A DNA stretch of 64,000 nucleotides from Scandinavium sp036271055 (GTDB lineage Bacteria > Pseudomonadota > Gammaproteobacteria > Enterobacterales > Enterobacteriaceae), in assembly GCF_036271055.1 (NCBI RefSeq), contig NZ_DATBBJ010000059.1, positions 248,001 to 312,000 of the forward strand. Reading direction: 5' to 3'. Below the pieces are notes generated by a model. The model was not told where the DNA came from. It ran no database searches and saw only the letters and a program-made list of their open reading frames with translations. Of this stretch, positions 1 to 10,736 are shown piece by piece (the stretch's first letter is position 1; every line of letters starts with the position of its first letter). Made by a program: the position numbers and the translations under genes.

Positions 1-1
1 C

Positions 2-100
2 TGCCTGCTGCACCGTGGCCGCAACGTGGCGCAAGGGGCCGTCAATCAACTCGACACCCGGCTACTGGAACAGTTTATGACGCCGGATGAAGCGCCGTAA
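2..100 (+). CDS. Possible 3' end of an unidentified plus-strand gene
   Basis: An open frame enters the window at base 2 and runs to a TAA at 98-100, giving about 32 residues that end in the residues FMTPDEAP. It is GC-rich and codon-like and would converge on bioD, overlapping its last 26 nt. In E. coli uvrB follows bioD on the same strand, so a plus-strand gene here would mean a different neighbour. I do not recognise the product. It may be a chance frame; only the window before base 1 can decide. Confidence 0.3.
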   Translation, partial: CLLHRGRNVAQGAVNQLDTRLLEQFMTPDEAP

Positions 101-764
101 GATCAAGATACTGGCCCGGTTCGGCGGCTTCTGGCCCTTGTTCGAAATAAGGAATTTCGCCAAGCATCGGCGCGGGCAGCATGCGCGTTAATGTTTCAAG
201 ATATTCGCTGTGGCGTTTACCCGGCGGGATAACGTCATTGGCAATCCAGCCGACCAGCCGCAGCCCGGCCTGTTTGACGGCCTGCGCCGTCAGCACCGCA
301 TGGTTGATGCAGCCAAGCTTAACGCCCACGACGAGGATGACCGGTAGCTGTTCGGCCTCAACCCAATCGGCAAAAGTGTATTCATCGGACAGCGGCGTGA
401 ACCAGCCCCCCGCTCCTTCCACCAACATCCATTCGGCTTTGTGTGACAGCGCCTGTAGCCCGGCAGACAGCACATGCGCATCAATGGGGCGGCCTTCGTC
501 CTGACTCACTATATGCGGCGACGTAGGCTCTGCGAAGGTATACGGATTGACCTCCGCATAGCTCAACGCCACGCCGCTGTTGCGTTGCAGAGACAGCGCA
601 TCACTGTTGCGCAGACCCTCGGCGGTCATTTCACTGCCGGACGCCACGGGTTTATAACCTGCGGTGCGGAATCCCGCGCGATTCGCGGCCTGTAACAGCG
701 CACAACTTGCGACGGTTTTACCAACTTCGGTATCGGTGCCGGTGACAAAAAAGCGTTCAGTCAC
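75..764 (-). CDS. bioD: Dethiobiotin synthetase BioD
   Basis: Closes the ureido ring of dethiobiotin from 7,8-diaminopelargonate, CO2 and ATP, the penultimate step of biotin synthesis in the cytoplasm. The protein has 229 residues (E. coli about 225). It opens with the P-loop GTDTEVGKT at residues 9-17 and contains the VEGAGGW motif of the family. The start is GTG at 762-764, which overlaps the end of bioC by 8 nt, so the two are translationally coupled. It is the last gene of bioBFCD, transcribed leftward. There is no terminator between its stop and the window edge. Confidence 0.95.
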   Translation of the reverse strand: MTERFFVTGTDTEVGKTVASCALLQAANRAGFRTAGYKPVASGSEMTAEGLRNSDALSLQRNSGVALSYAEVNPYTFAEPTSPHIVSQDEGRPIDAHVLSAGLQALSHKAEWMLVEGAGGWFTPLSDEYTFADWVEAEQLPVILVVGVKLGCINHAVLTAQAVKQAGLRLVGWIANDVIPPGKRHSEYLETLTRMLPAPMLGEIPYFEQGPEAAEPGQYLDLTALHPAS

Positions 765-1512
765 GTTGAATTACTCCTGTAAATATATGGTACGTCAGGG
801 CGCAACGCCCCTGTTGTTTTGGCCATGCCAGTTGAAGCTGCTGCAAATGCTGGCGAGTCAGGGTTTGCGCTGCCCTGCCTTCATGCAAGTGCGTGGCACC
901 GATACCTTTCAGCGAACGCATAGCGCTCAGGGCATCGTCAAAGGTCACGCTGAGGGTGTGGACATGGTGCTGGCAGCGATAGCCCGTTAATGCCGCGATA
1001 ATCTGCTCCTGAGTCAAAAATCGGTTGGCATGCGGCTGTCGGTCAATCGCCTGCCACGCCTGATTTAGTTCGGGCAGAGAATCTGCTACCAGCGTGCTGA
1101 ACGCCACATAGCCGCCCGGACGCACCACTCGGATCAGCTCGCCCATCGCGGAAGACAGCGATTCACACCACTGCACTGCCAGGTTGCTCCATGCCAGTTC
1201 GTACTGCCCGTCTGCGAGCGGCATCGCTTCGATATCGGCCTGCACATAATGCTGCGCCGAGTCCTGTCTTTGCGCTTCTTCGAGCATCGGCGAGGAGAGA
1301 TCCAGCGCCGTCACGTTGCTCCCCGTTCCGGACCAGAAGCGACTCATGCTTCCCGGCCCACAGCCTGCATCCAACACGCGTTTAAACGACTGATGAGGAA
1401 GCATCGCCAACAAGGCTGCCGCGCTCTGGCGCTGCAGTTCATCATGCTGCTGATACTGGCTGGCTGCACGACCAAAGGCCGCCGCAATCGCCGGTTTATT
1501 CACGGGCGGCAT
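757..1512 (-). CDS. bioC: Malonyl-ACP O-methyltransferase BioC
   Basis: Methylates the free carboxyl of malonyl-ACP so that fatty acid synthesis can build the pimeloyl chain of biotin. The 251-residue protein has the class I SAM-binding motif LDAGCGPG at about residues 47-54, and the conserved run SNLAVQWC further on. The frame is open upstream for another 11 codons. I chose the ATG at 1510-1512 because it matches the E. coli N-terminus (xxVNKxAIAAAFGRAA) and length exactly. It overlaps bioF by 17 nt and bioD by 8 nt, a tightly coupled operon. Confidence 0.95.
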   Translation of the reverse strand: MPPVNKPAIAAAFGRAASQYQQHDELQRQSAAALLAMLPHQSFKRVLDAGCGPGSMSRFWSGTGSNVTALDLSSPMLEEAQRQDSAQHYVQADIEAMPLADGQYELAWSNLAVQWCESLSSAMGELIRVVRPGGYVAFSTLVADSLPELNQAWQAIDRQPHANRFLTQEQIIAALTGYRCQHHVHTLSVTFDDALSAMRSLKGIGATHLHEGRAAQTLTRQHLQQLQLAWPKQQGRCALTYHIFTGVIQRD

Positions 1513-2653
1513 GCAGCACCTCCAGTAATTTATCGATATCGTCATTTTGATGTGCGGCGGTTAGCGTCACGCGTAACCGGGCCGTGCCTGCTGGCACCGT
1601 TGGCGGGCGAATCGCGGTCAACCAGCAACCCGCCTCACGCGCGAGTTCTGCCAACTGCAAAGCGCGGCTATTTTCGCCGATGATCAGCGGCTCAATCGCG
1701 CTGTTCGAGGATGTTAATTGCATATCAAGTTGTTCAGCACCCTCGCGAAAACGGGCGATATGTCGACGCAAGGTTTGCCTGCGAATTTCACCCTCATCGC
1801 TGCGGATCACCCGCAACGCCGCGCTCAGTGCCACGGCTTGAGCAGGCGGCATGCTGGTGCTGTAAATCAGATGGCGAGCGAATTGCAGCAGATAATCCGC
1901 CGTTTCTTCGCTACATAAAACCGCCGCACCACTCAGGCCAAACGCTTTGCCAAAGGTCACTATCAGCAGGTCGGGTTTTACGTTCTGGTCGGCACAACTT
2001 CCACGCCCTTCATCGCCGTTCACGCCAATTCCGTGGGCGTCATCAACCAGCAGCCAGCCATTGGCGGCGCGAGTCACCGTCATGATTTCAGCCAATGGCG
2101 CACTGTCGCCATCCATGCTGAAAATACCTTCCGTCACCGTCAACTGAAGCCCATCGACCGGTTTCGCCAGCAGGTTTGCCAGGTGCAGACTGTCGTTATG
2201 AACAAAACGCCGCAACTGCGCCGGACTATGGCTGGCCGCCTCCAGTAACGAGGCGTGGCTTAAACGATCGGCAACAATGCGATCTTCTTTCTGCATCAGC
2301 GCGGCAATCACCGCCTGATTGGCGGCAAAGCCCGAAATAAACAACAGCGCTCGGGGAAAACCAAGCCACTCGGCAAGTTCCTGTTCAAACTGCTGATGTG
2401 CTTCACTGTAGCCGGTGACGTGCCCGGAGCCGCCGCTACCGGTGCCGTAACGTTCCGCACCCTGCTGCCAGGCTTTAACAATCTGCGGATGCTGACTCAA
2501 GCCCAGATAATCGTTGCTGGAGAAATTCAACCAGCGCTGTTCGCCGCGAACCAGCCAGCGCCCTGCGCCGTGGGTCACGGGATGCCGCTGGCGAAAAGCG
2601 TCGGCGGCCCGCCGTTCAGTCAGCGCATTGTCGATTCGTTGTTGCCAGCTCAT
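1496..2653 (-). CDS. bioF: 8-amino-7-oxononanoate synthase BioF
   Basis: PLP enzyme that condenses pimeloyl-ACP with L-alanine to give 8-amino-7-oxononanoate. It has 385 residues (E. coli 384), with the fold-type I aminotransferase motifs SSNDYLGLS, GSGGSGHVTGY and VDDAHGIGV, and the PLP lysine in VTFGKAFG near residue 236. The start at 2651-2653 begins MSWQQRI as in E. coli. It shares an ATGA overlap of 4 nt with the bioB stop. A longer reading of the frame, 71 codons upstream into bioB, has no homology and is rejected. Confidence 0.96.
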   Translation of the reverse strand: MSWQQRIDNALTERRAADAFRQRHPVTHGAGRWLVRGEQRWLNFSSNDYLGLSQHPQIVKAWQQGAERYGTGSGGSGHVTGYSEAHQQFEQELAEWLGFPRALLFISGFAANQAVIAALMQKEDRIVADRLSHASLLEAASHSPAQLRRFVHNDSLHLANLLAKPVDGLQLTVTEGIFSMDGDSAPLAEIMTVTRAANGWLLVDDAHGIGVNGDEGRGSCADQNVKPDLLIVTFGKAFGLSGAAVLCSEETADYLLQFARHLIYSTSMPPAQAVALSAALRVIRSDEGEIRRQTLRRHIARFREGAEQLDMQLTSSNSAIEPLIIGENSRALQLAELAREAGCWLTAIRPPTVPAGTARLRVTLTAAHQNDDIDKLLEVLHAARE

Positions 2654-3690
2654 ACCGTCGCCGCGTTGTAATACGTTTCGGTATCCGGCGTGAGCAGCGC
2701 CTGCTCCAGTTTTTGCTGTTGCTCGATATCGCCGCTCAGCACCGCCGTCTGCTGCGGATTGATCCCCAGTTTGCGGAACAACAAAACATCTTTGTCTTCT
2801 TCCGGGTTCGGCGTGGTCAGCAGTTTGCAGCCGTAGAAAATCGAGTTGGCCCCCGCCATAAAGCACATCGCCTGAGTCTGTTCGTTCATCTTTTCGCGCC
2901 CGGCAGAAAGACGCACGTGCGAGGTCGGCATCATGACCCGCGCTACAGCAATAGTGCGAATAAAATCAAAGGCATCGACATCTTCGTTGTTTTCCATCGG
3001 CGTGCCTTTGACCTTCACCAGCATGTTGATGGGCACGCTTTCTGGCGGGGTCGGCAGATTCGCCAGTTGCAACAACAGCCCAGCGCGATCAGTGACCGTC
3101 TCCCCCAAGCCGACAATGCCGCCAGAGCAGACTTTGATCCCTGCTTCGCGCACTTTACCGAGCGTATCGAGGCGCTCCTGATAAGTACGGGTGGTGATGA
3201 TGTTGCCGTAAAACTCCGGCGAGGTATCGAGGTTGTGGTTGTAGTAATCGAGCCCCGCTTCACCCAGGCGTTGCGCCTGCGTGTCGGACAACGTGCCGAG
3301 CGTCATACAGGCTTCCAGCCCCATCTCTTTCACGCCTTTGACCATCTGTTCGAGGTACGGCATATCGCGCTCGTGCGGGTTTTTCCAGGCCGCACCCATG
3401 CAAAAACGGGTCGACCCGGCATTTTTCGCTTTGCGCGCGGAGGTCAGCACCTCCTCCACTTCCATCAGGCGCTCAGCTTCCAGCCCGGTTTTGTAGCGCG
3501 CACTTTGTGGACAATATTTGCAATCTTCCGGACAGGCACCAGTCTTGATCGACAGCAATGTGCTGACCTGAACCTGGCGCGGATCGAAGTGCTGACGGTG
3601 AATCGTCTGCGCCTCAAACAACAGTTCCAGCAAGGGTTTATCAAAGAGTTCAGTGACCTGCGACATTGTCCAGCGAGTGTGGTGAGCCAT
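2650..3690 (-). CDS. bioB: Biotin synthase BioB
   Basis: Radical-SAM enzyme that inserts sulfur into dethiobiotin to make biotin. The 346 residues match E. coli in length. The 4Fe-4S cluster cysteines are C53, C57 and C60 in CPEDCKYC, and the 2Fe-2S ligand regions (GSTRFCMGAAW, CMTLGTLS, VCSGGIVG) are intact. The start at 3688-3690 (MAHHTRW) matches E. coli; four extra in-frame codons upstream are not conserved. It is the first gene of bioBFCD, 87 bp from divergent bioA, and repressed through the BirA operator between them. Confidence 0.97.
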   Translation of the reverse strand: MAHHTRWTMSQVTELFDKPLLELLFEAQTIHRQHFDPRQVQVSTLLSIKTGACPEDCKYCPQSARYKTGLEAERLMEVEEVLTSARKAKNAGSTRFCMGAAWKNPHERDMPYLEQMVKGVKEMGLEACMTLGTLSDTQAQRLGEAGLDYYNHNLDTSPEFYGNIITTRTYQERLDTLGKVREAGIKVCSGGIVGLGETVTDRAGLLLQLANLPTPPESVPINMLVKVKGTPMENNEDVDAFDFIRTIAVARVMMPTSHVRLSAGREKMNEQTQAMCFMAGANSIFYGCKLLTTPNPEEDKDVLLFRKLGINPQQTAVLSGDIEQQQKLEQALLTPDTETYYNAATV

Positions 3691-3738
3691 TAGCGTCTCC
3701 AAAAGGGGTTCAGTTGTTTCTCGGTTCGGTGTAGGATC

Positions 3739-3768
3739 GTAAACCTAAAACTTTTCAAAATGGTTTAC
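3739..3768. promoter_or_regulatory. BirA operator between bioB and bioA
   Basis: A perfect inverted repeat GTAAACC (3739-3745) and GGTTTAC (3762-3768), separated by 16 bp, lies between the divergent bio genes. It matches the E. coli bio operator, where the biotinyl-AMP-bound BirA dimer blocks both promoters. The 87-bp spacing between the two start codons is also the same as in E. coli. Confidence 0.92.
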
Positions 3769-3777
3769 AAGTCGATT

Positions 3778-5067
3778 ATGACCCAGGACGATATCACTTT
3801 CGATCAGCGCCACATTTGGCACCCCTATACGTCGATGACCACCCCGCTACCGGTTTACCCGGTGGTTGCGGCCCGTGCTTGTGAACTGGAACTGGCTTCC
3901 GGCGAGCAGTTGGTCGACGGCATGTCATCATGGTGGGCGGCCATTCACGGCTACAACCACCCGCGTCTGAACGCGGCGATGACTGACCAAATTGCGCAGA
4001 TGTCACACGTGATGTTTGGCGGGATAACACACCCTGCCGCCGTGGCACTGTGTCGCAAGTTGGTTGCGATGACACCAGAATCGTTGGAATGCGTGTTCCT
4101 CGCAGATTCAGGCTCGGTGGCAGTGGAAGTGGCGATGAAAATGGCGTTGCAGTACTGGCAGGCCAAAGGCGAGCCGCGCCAGCGTTTTCTCACCTTCCGT
4201 AACGGTTATCACGGTGACACGTTTGGCGCGATGTCGGTTTGCGATCCGGACAATTCGATGCATAGCCTGTGGAAAGGCTATTTGCCGGACAACCTTTTCG
4301 CTCCGGCCCCTCAAAGCCGATTTGACGGCGAGTGGGATGAAATGGATATGGTGCCGTTCGCCCGGCTGATGGCGGCCCATCGCAGCGAAATCGCCGCCGT
4401 TATCGTCGAACCGATTGTGCAGGGCGCAGGCGGTATGCGGATGTATCACCCGGAATGGCTGCGTCGATTGCGCAAGATGTGCGACCGCGAAGGCATTCTG
4501 CTGATTGCCGACGAAATCGCCACCGGATTTGGTCGCACTGGCAAGCTGTTTGCCTGTGAGCATGCGGGCATCGCGCCGGACATTCTGTGTCTCGGCAAAG
4601 CGCTGACCGGCGGCACCATGACACTCTCGGCAACACTTACCACGCGCAATGTGGCTGACACCATCAGCGACGGTGAAGCGGGTTGTTTCATGCATGGCCC
4701 AACGTTTATGGGTAATCCGCTGGCCTGCGCGGTGGCGACCGAAAGCATGGCCCTGCTGGAAGAAGGTCACTGGCAGCAGCAGGTTGCCGCGATTGAATCA
4801 CAGTTGAAACATGAACTGGCTGATGTGCAGACTTCGCCGCGTGTCGCTGATGTGCGTATTTTGGGCGCTATCGGGGTGGTAGAAACCACCGAGCCTGTGA
4901 ATATGGCGCGACTGCAAAAATTCTTCGTGGAGCGTGGTGTGTGGATCCGTCCGTTCGGCAAACTTATCTATTTGATGCCGCCTTATATCATTACCCCGGC
5001 GCAGTTGACGAAGCTGACGGATGCGCTAAAAGCCGCTCTCAACGACAATACGCTTTTCACGTCCTGA
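3778..5067 (+). CDS. bioA: Adenosylmethionine-8-amino-7-oxononanoate aminotransferase BioA
   Basis: PLP transaminase that makes 7,8-diaminopelargonate, using S-adenosylmethionine as amino donor. It has 429 residues, the E. coli length, with the family motifs HIWHPYTSM, DGMSSWWAAIHGYNH and DEIATGFGRTG, and the PLP lysine in LGKALTGG near residue 274. The start at 3778 (MTQDDITFDQRH) matches E. coli. An in-frame ATG at 3760 lies inside the BirA operator and is unlikely to be used. No clear Shine-Dalgarno sequence is present, as in E. coli. It is transcribed divergently from bioBFCD. Confidence 0.97.
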   Translation: MTQDDITFDQRHIWHPYTSMTTPLPVYPVVAARACELELASGEQLVDGMSSWWAAIHGYNHPRLNAAMTDQIAQMSHVMFGGITHPAAVALCRKLVAMTPESLECVFLADSGSVAVEVAMKMALQYWQAKGEPRQRFLTFRNGYHGDTFGAMSVCDPDNSMHSLWKGYLPDNLFAPAPQSRFDGEWDEMDMVPFARLMAAHRSEIAAVIVEPIVQGAGGMRMYHPEWLRRLRKMCDREGILLIADEIATGFGRTGKLFACEHAGIAPDILCLGKALTGGTMTLSATLTTRNVADTISDGEAGCFMHGPTFMGNPLACAVATESMALLEEGHWQQQVAAIESQLKHELADVQTSPRVADVRILGAIGVVETTEPVNMARLQKFFVERGVWIRPFGKLIYLMPPYIITPAQLTKLTDALKAALNDNTLFTS

Positions 5068-5109
5068 GCTAAACTTCGTGATTATTCAGCACCCTGAAAG
5101 GCAACCCAA

Positions 5110-5586
5110 ATGAAACTGATCAGTCACGATTTTAAGGATGGCGACAAGCTGCCACACCGTCAGGTATTCAACGGCATGGGCTACGACGGTGATAACCTGT
5201 CGCCGCATTTGGCCTGGGATGATGTGCCAACTGGCACCAAAAGTTTTGTCGTCACCTGTTATGACCCGGACGCGCCAACCGGCTCCGGCTGGTGGCATTG
5301 GGTGGTAGCGAATCTGCCCGCCGACACGCGCGTATTACCGCAAGGCGCAGGTTCCGGCATTGCCGATCTGCCGGAAGGTGCGATTCAGACTCGCACCGAT
5401 TTTGGCAAAGCGGGCTACGGCGGCGCAGCGCCACCGAAGGGCGAATCCCATCGCTACATTTTTACCGTGCATGCGCTGGATGTAGAAAAACTGGAAGTGG
5501 ATGAAGGTGCGAGCGGCGCGATGGTGGGCTTTAACGTGCATTTTCACAGCATCGCGCACGCGTCGATTACGGCGATGTTTAGTTGA
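5110..5586 (+). CDS. ybhB: PEBP-family protein YbhB
   Basis: Phosphatidylethanolamine-binding-protein (Raf kinase inhibitor) family, cytoplasmic, 158 residues as in E. coli YbhB. The ligand-pocket motifs are present: YDPDAPTGSGWWHWVV in the first half and RYIFTVHALD in the second. The physiological role of the family in enterobacteria is unknown. It follows bioA by 42 bp on the same strand and may be cotranscribed with it. It is nearly identical to the E. coli protein along its whole length. Confidence 0.92.
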   Translation: MKLISHDFKDGDKLPHRQVFNGMGYDGDNLSPHLAWDDVPTGTKSFVVTCYDPDAPTGSGWWHWVVANLPADTRVLPQGAGSGIADLPEGAIQTRTDFGKAGYGGAAPPKGESHRYIFTVHALDVEKLEVDEGASGAMVGFNVHFHSIAHASITAMFS

Positions 5587-5592
5587 GATAAT

Positions 5593-5662
5593 GTCGGGTG
5601 GCGGCTACGTCTGCCCCAGCCTACAGACGTTGTAGGTAGGGCAAGCGTAGCGCCGCCGGGCA
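5593..5662. repeat. REP/BIME-type palindromic repeat pair
   Basis: The gap between ybhB and hutH holds two inverted GC-rich palindromic units, one beginning GTCGGGTGGCGGCTAC and the other ending GTAGCGCCGCCGGGC. This is the head-to-head arrangement of enterobacterial REP sequences. It lies between the 3' ends of two convergent genes, a usual place for such elements, where they can stabilise mRNA ends. Confidence 0.7.
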
Positions 5663-5666
5663 AATT

Positions 5667-7183
5667 TTACAGCACTGAAGGCACCAGTTTCTGCAACTGG
5701 CCTTGCGCCAGCATCTCAATCGCCGCTTCGATATCTGGTGCAAAATAACGATCCTGCACGTAGTGCGACACTTTTTCACGCAGCAGATGACGCGCTTGTT
5801 CCAGCAGCGGACTGGTGGTCAGCCCTTCGCGCATATCGATCCCCTGCACTGCCGCCAGCCATTCCACTGCAATTACGCCGCGTGTGTTGTCAGCCATCGC
5901 CCACAGACGGCGTCCGGCAGCCGGAGCCATCGAGACATGGTCTTCCTGGTTGGCTGAGGTCGGTAAACTGTCGACGCTGTGCGGGTGCGCCAGCGCTTTG
6001 TTTTCACTGGCCAGCGCCGCCGCCGTCACCTGCGCGATCATAAAGCCAGAATTCACACCGCCGTTTTTCACCAGGAATGGCGGGAGCTGCGACATATGGC
6101 TGTCCATCAACAATGCAATACGGCGCTCTGCCAGTGAACCGATTTCAGCAATTGCCAGCGCGATATTATCTGCCGCCATCGCTACCGGTTCTGCGTGGAA
6201 GTTACCGCCGGAAATCACTTCGTTTTCATCGGCAAACACCAGCGGGTTATCGGACACCGCATTCGCTTCGGTCAGCAGCACTTCTTTTGCCTGACGCAAT
6301 TGAGTCAGACACGCACCCATCACCTGCGGCTGGCAGCGCAATGAGTATGGATCCTGCACTTTGCTGCATTTGGCGTGTGACTGCGACACGGCGCTGGAGT
6401 CCGTCAGCACGTGGCGATACAGTGCCGCCGCATCAATTTGCCCGCGCTGACCGCGTGCGTCGTGAATACGCGCATCGAACGGACGGCGAGAACCAAGCGC
6501 CGCCTCGGTGGTCAACGCCCCACAAATCACCGCCGAGTTAAACAATTCTTCGGCTTCGAACAGGCCACGCAGGGCGAATGCAGTAGACGCCTGCGTGCCG
6601 TTTAGTAGCGCTAGCCCCTCTTTTGCCGCCAGCGTCAGCGGTTCAAGTCCGGCTTTTTTCAGCGCTTCTTTAGCGGGCAGCCATTCACCGTTAAAACGGG
6701 CTTTACCTTCACCCAGCAGCGTTAGCGACATGTGCGCCAGCGGGGCTAAATCACCAGAAGCCCCCACAGAACCTTTCGCCGGAATACACGGATAGACTTC
6801 GTGATTCACAAGCGCCATCAACGCTTCAATCACGTTCAGGCGAATGCCGGAAAACCCGCGCGCCAGGCTGTTGATTTTCAGCACCATGATCAGGCGCACC
6901 ATTGCGTCGTCGAGCGCTTCACCCACGCCTGCGGCGTGAGACAGCACCAACGAGCGCTGGAGGTTTTCCAAATCTTCGGTGGCGATGCGGGTTGAGGCCA
7001 GCAGGCCAAAACCGGTGTTGATGCCGTAGGCGGTGCGCCCTTCGGCCATGATCGCGTTAACGCAGGCGACGCTGGCGTTAATGGCCGGAATAGCGCTTTC
7101 GTCGAGCGTCAGGGTCTGCGGCTGGCGATGGATATCTTGCAGTTGTGAGAGGGTCAGTTGGCCCGGAATCAGGTTAAGTGTGC

Positions 7184-7187
<4 letters not shown>
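5667..7187 (-). CDS. hutH: Histidine ammonia-lyase HutH
   Basis: First step of histidine degradation: elimination of ammonia to trans-urocanate, in the cytoplasm. The 506-residue protein carries the Ala-Ser-Gly triplet that cyclises to the MIO electrophile at residues 143-145 (GSVGASGDLAPL), and the catalytic tyrosine in AYGINTGFG near residue 54. It overlaps hutU by 4 nt (ATGA) and is the distal gene of hutUH. Expression would be controlled by HutC at the hutU promoter. E. coli K-12 lacks hut; the position between ybhB and ybhC is that seen in Salmonella and Klebsiella. Confidence 0.97.
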
Positions 7188-8872
<1,685 letters not shown>

Positions 8873-8914
8873 CGGGGAACTCCTGACGGATACGATGAAG
8901 ATAGCAAGTTATAT

Positions 8915-8929
8915 ACTTGTCTATACAAT
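8915..8929. promoter_or_regulatory. HutC operator at the hutU promoter
   Basis: The sequence ACTTGTCTATACAAT (ATTGTATAGACAAGT on the transcribed strand) lies 43 bp upstream of the hutU start. The core TTGTATAGACA recurs in front of hutI at 11981. Repressor HutC binds such sites until urocanate accumulates. Rest of the gap 8873-9025: probable hutU promoter; no RNA gene seen. Confidence 0.75.
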
Positions 8930-9025
8930 CATGCGCAAGTCAGGTTTTAACAAGTTCGATACATTTTTGCTATCTTGCGTCAGCAATCACACTTACCTGA
9001 TGCAATGCGTGCTGACGCAGGGAGA

Positions 9026-9748
9026 TTATGAGCCGAAGTGGCCCTGCAAACGATAACGGCTGCCGGGGAAAATCAGACGGGCATGGGACACGATGGTTGA
9101 ACGCGACCAGGTGCGACGACGAATCAGCAGGCACGGATCGTGTTCGTGAATGCTCAATAAACGGCACTCTTCGGCGCTGGCCTTCACCGCTTCGACGATG
9201 TGCTCCCCTTCGGTGAGCGGCGCAATCAGCGACAAATAGTCATGCGCTGTTGTCGCGGTGTAATCCTGTTGCAGATATTCCGGCACCACCGTGGCGTTCA
9301 CGCAGCGATCTTCAATTTGCACCGGCACATCATTTTCAAAATGCACCATCATGGAATGGAAAATGCGGGCGCCTTCGGCGACGTTCAGAGCCTGCGCCTG
9401 CTGTTTGTTGGCGGGTGCTTCTTCCAGCAAGAGCACTTCACAGCGGTGCTGATGCTGACGCGCGGCGATTTCCTCGGCGATGCTGTGCACTTCAAACAGC
9501 GCCGATTGCCCTTTCGGCTCAGCGACAAAGGTGCCGACCCCTTGCAAACGCACCAGCAGTCCTTCGTCGGTGAGTTCCCGCAGTGCGCGGTTGATGGTCA
9601 TGCGGCTGAAACCAAACTGCGCCACCAGCTCCGCTTCCGACGGAATACGGTCATGTGGACGCCAGATACCAGCGGCTATGTTGTCGCTGATAACACGTTT
9701 AATCTTCTCATAGAACGGCGCAGGCGCGCTGTTTTGTGGTGAATACAT
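9026..9748 (-). CDS. hutC: Histidine utilisation repressor HutC
   Basis: GntR-family repressor of the HutC subfamily; urocanate is the known inducer. The 240-residue protein has an N-terminal winged helix-turn-helix (about residues 10-78, with PSEAELVAQFGFSRMTINRA) and a C-terminal UTRA ligand domain. It is the last gene of hutIGC, 28 bp after hutG, so the repressor lies within a unit it controls, through the hutI-side operator at 11979-11993. Nothing in the sequence is unusual. Confidence 0.95.
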   Translation of the reverse strand: MYSPQNSAPAPFYEKIKRVISDNIAAGIWRPHDRIPSEAELVAQFGFSRMTINRALRELTDEGLLVRLQGVGTFVAEPKGQSALFEVHSIAEEIAARQHQHRCEVLLLEEAPANKQQAQALNVAEGARIFHSMMVHFENDVPVQIEDRCVNATVVPEYLQQDYTATTAHDYLSLIAPLTEGEHIVEAVKASAEECRLLSIHEHDPCLLIRRRTWSRSTIVSHARLIFPGSRYRLQGHFGS

Positions 9749-9776
9749 GGGTCATCCTTTAAGGTTTCAGGTCCGC

Positions 9777-10736
9777 TCACGCCTGCCAGCAATGAACAAT
9801 TTGCCAGGCCAGTCTGGCCGCCGTGCGGGCCCCCTGTCCGTCTCTGTCGTAGTGCGGGTTGAATTCAACCAAATCCACCGCCTGCAATTTGCCACTCTGA
9901 CACAGCGGCATGACTATTCGCAACAAGATTGCCAACGGGATGCCCAACGCTGCAGGCGCTGACACAGCAGGCATTTCCCACGCCGGGAGCACATCGAGAT
10001 CGATAGTCAGATATATACGATCGTGTTCGGCTATCACTCGCGCTAAATCTTTTTGCAGCGCCGTCGATTGCGCATCCAGCAAAGTTAAATCTTCCAGCAC
10101 GGTGACATTGCGCTGATGTGCCTCTTGCAAAAGCGCCTGGGTATTCGCCGCCCGACTCGCGCCATAGCAGGTGTAACTAAAACGGCGGTTCTGACTTTCA
10201 CAATGTAACGCCAGTTGCCGGAACGGCGTGCCGGAGGTCGCCTCAGCGGCATGACGTAAATCCAGATGCGCATCGAGATTCACAATCGCCACATTTTCGC
10301 CAGGAAACGCGTCGAGAACACCAGAGCCGTGACCGAACGCCGTTTCGTGCCCGCCGCCAAACACCAGGGTTTTCATCTGCGCTCGCTGGCAGGCCAACAC
10401 CGCGTCGTGTAACGCCTGCTGTGCCGGTTCCAGCTTGCCTGGCTCTGCGTTCACGCTACCGAAATCGACCAGTCTGTCGTGCCCTTCATGGCTTGCCATA
10501 TTCGCCAACGCTTTACGCAGTGCATCTGGCCCAAGTTGCGCGCCGGGCCGCCCCTGATTACGTTTGACGCCTTCATCACAGGCAAATCCTATCAAAGCTA
10601 TTTTCCCACGATGCTGCACGGGCGCAAAGTCGCGAGACACCGTCACCGTCTGAAAAAGACGTTTAGCGTCGGGGGATTCAGCGCTGTCATCGCGCCCTTG
10701 CCATAAATCGGGTAAAGTTGGATGCCATAGTGTCAT
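9777..10736 (-). CDS. hutG: Formimidoylglutamase HutG
   Basis: Arginase/ureohydrolase-family enzyme that splits N-formimino-L-glutamate to glutamate and formamide, the last step of the pathway. It has 319 residues. The binuclear manganese ligands are visible: H130 in GGGHE, the DAHLD cluster at 155-159, and DLD at 246-248. The four-base ATGA overlap with hutI shows coupled translation. This direct route (hutG rather than hutF plus deformylase) is that of Klebsiella and Salmonella. Confidence 0.95.
   Translation of the reverse strand: MTLWHPTLPDLWQGRDDSAESPDAKRLFQTVTVSRDFAPVQHRGKIALIGFACDEGVKRNQGRPGAQLGPDALRKALANMASHEGHDRLVDFGSVNAEPGKLEPAQQALHDAVLACQRAQMKTLVFGGGHETAFGHGSGVLDAFPGENVAIVNLDAHLDLRHAAEATSGTPFRQLALHCESQNRRFSYTCYGASRAANTQALLQEAHQRNVTVLEDLTLLDAQSTALQKDLARVIAEHDRIYLTIDLDVLPAWEMPAVSAPAALGIPLAILLRIVMPLCQSGKLQAVDLVEFNPHYDRDGQGARTAARLAWQIVHCWQA

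Noticed and set aside
2713..3693. 326-codon open frame on the plus strand opposite bioB
   Set aside because: Mirror of bioB codons; no start context or recognisable motif, and bioB itself is certain.
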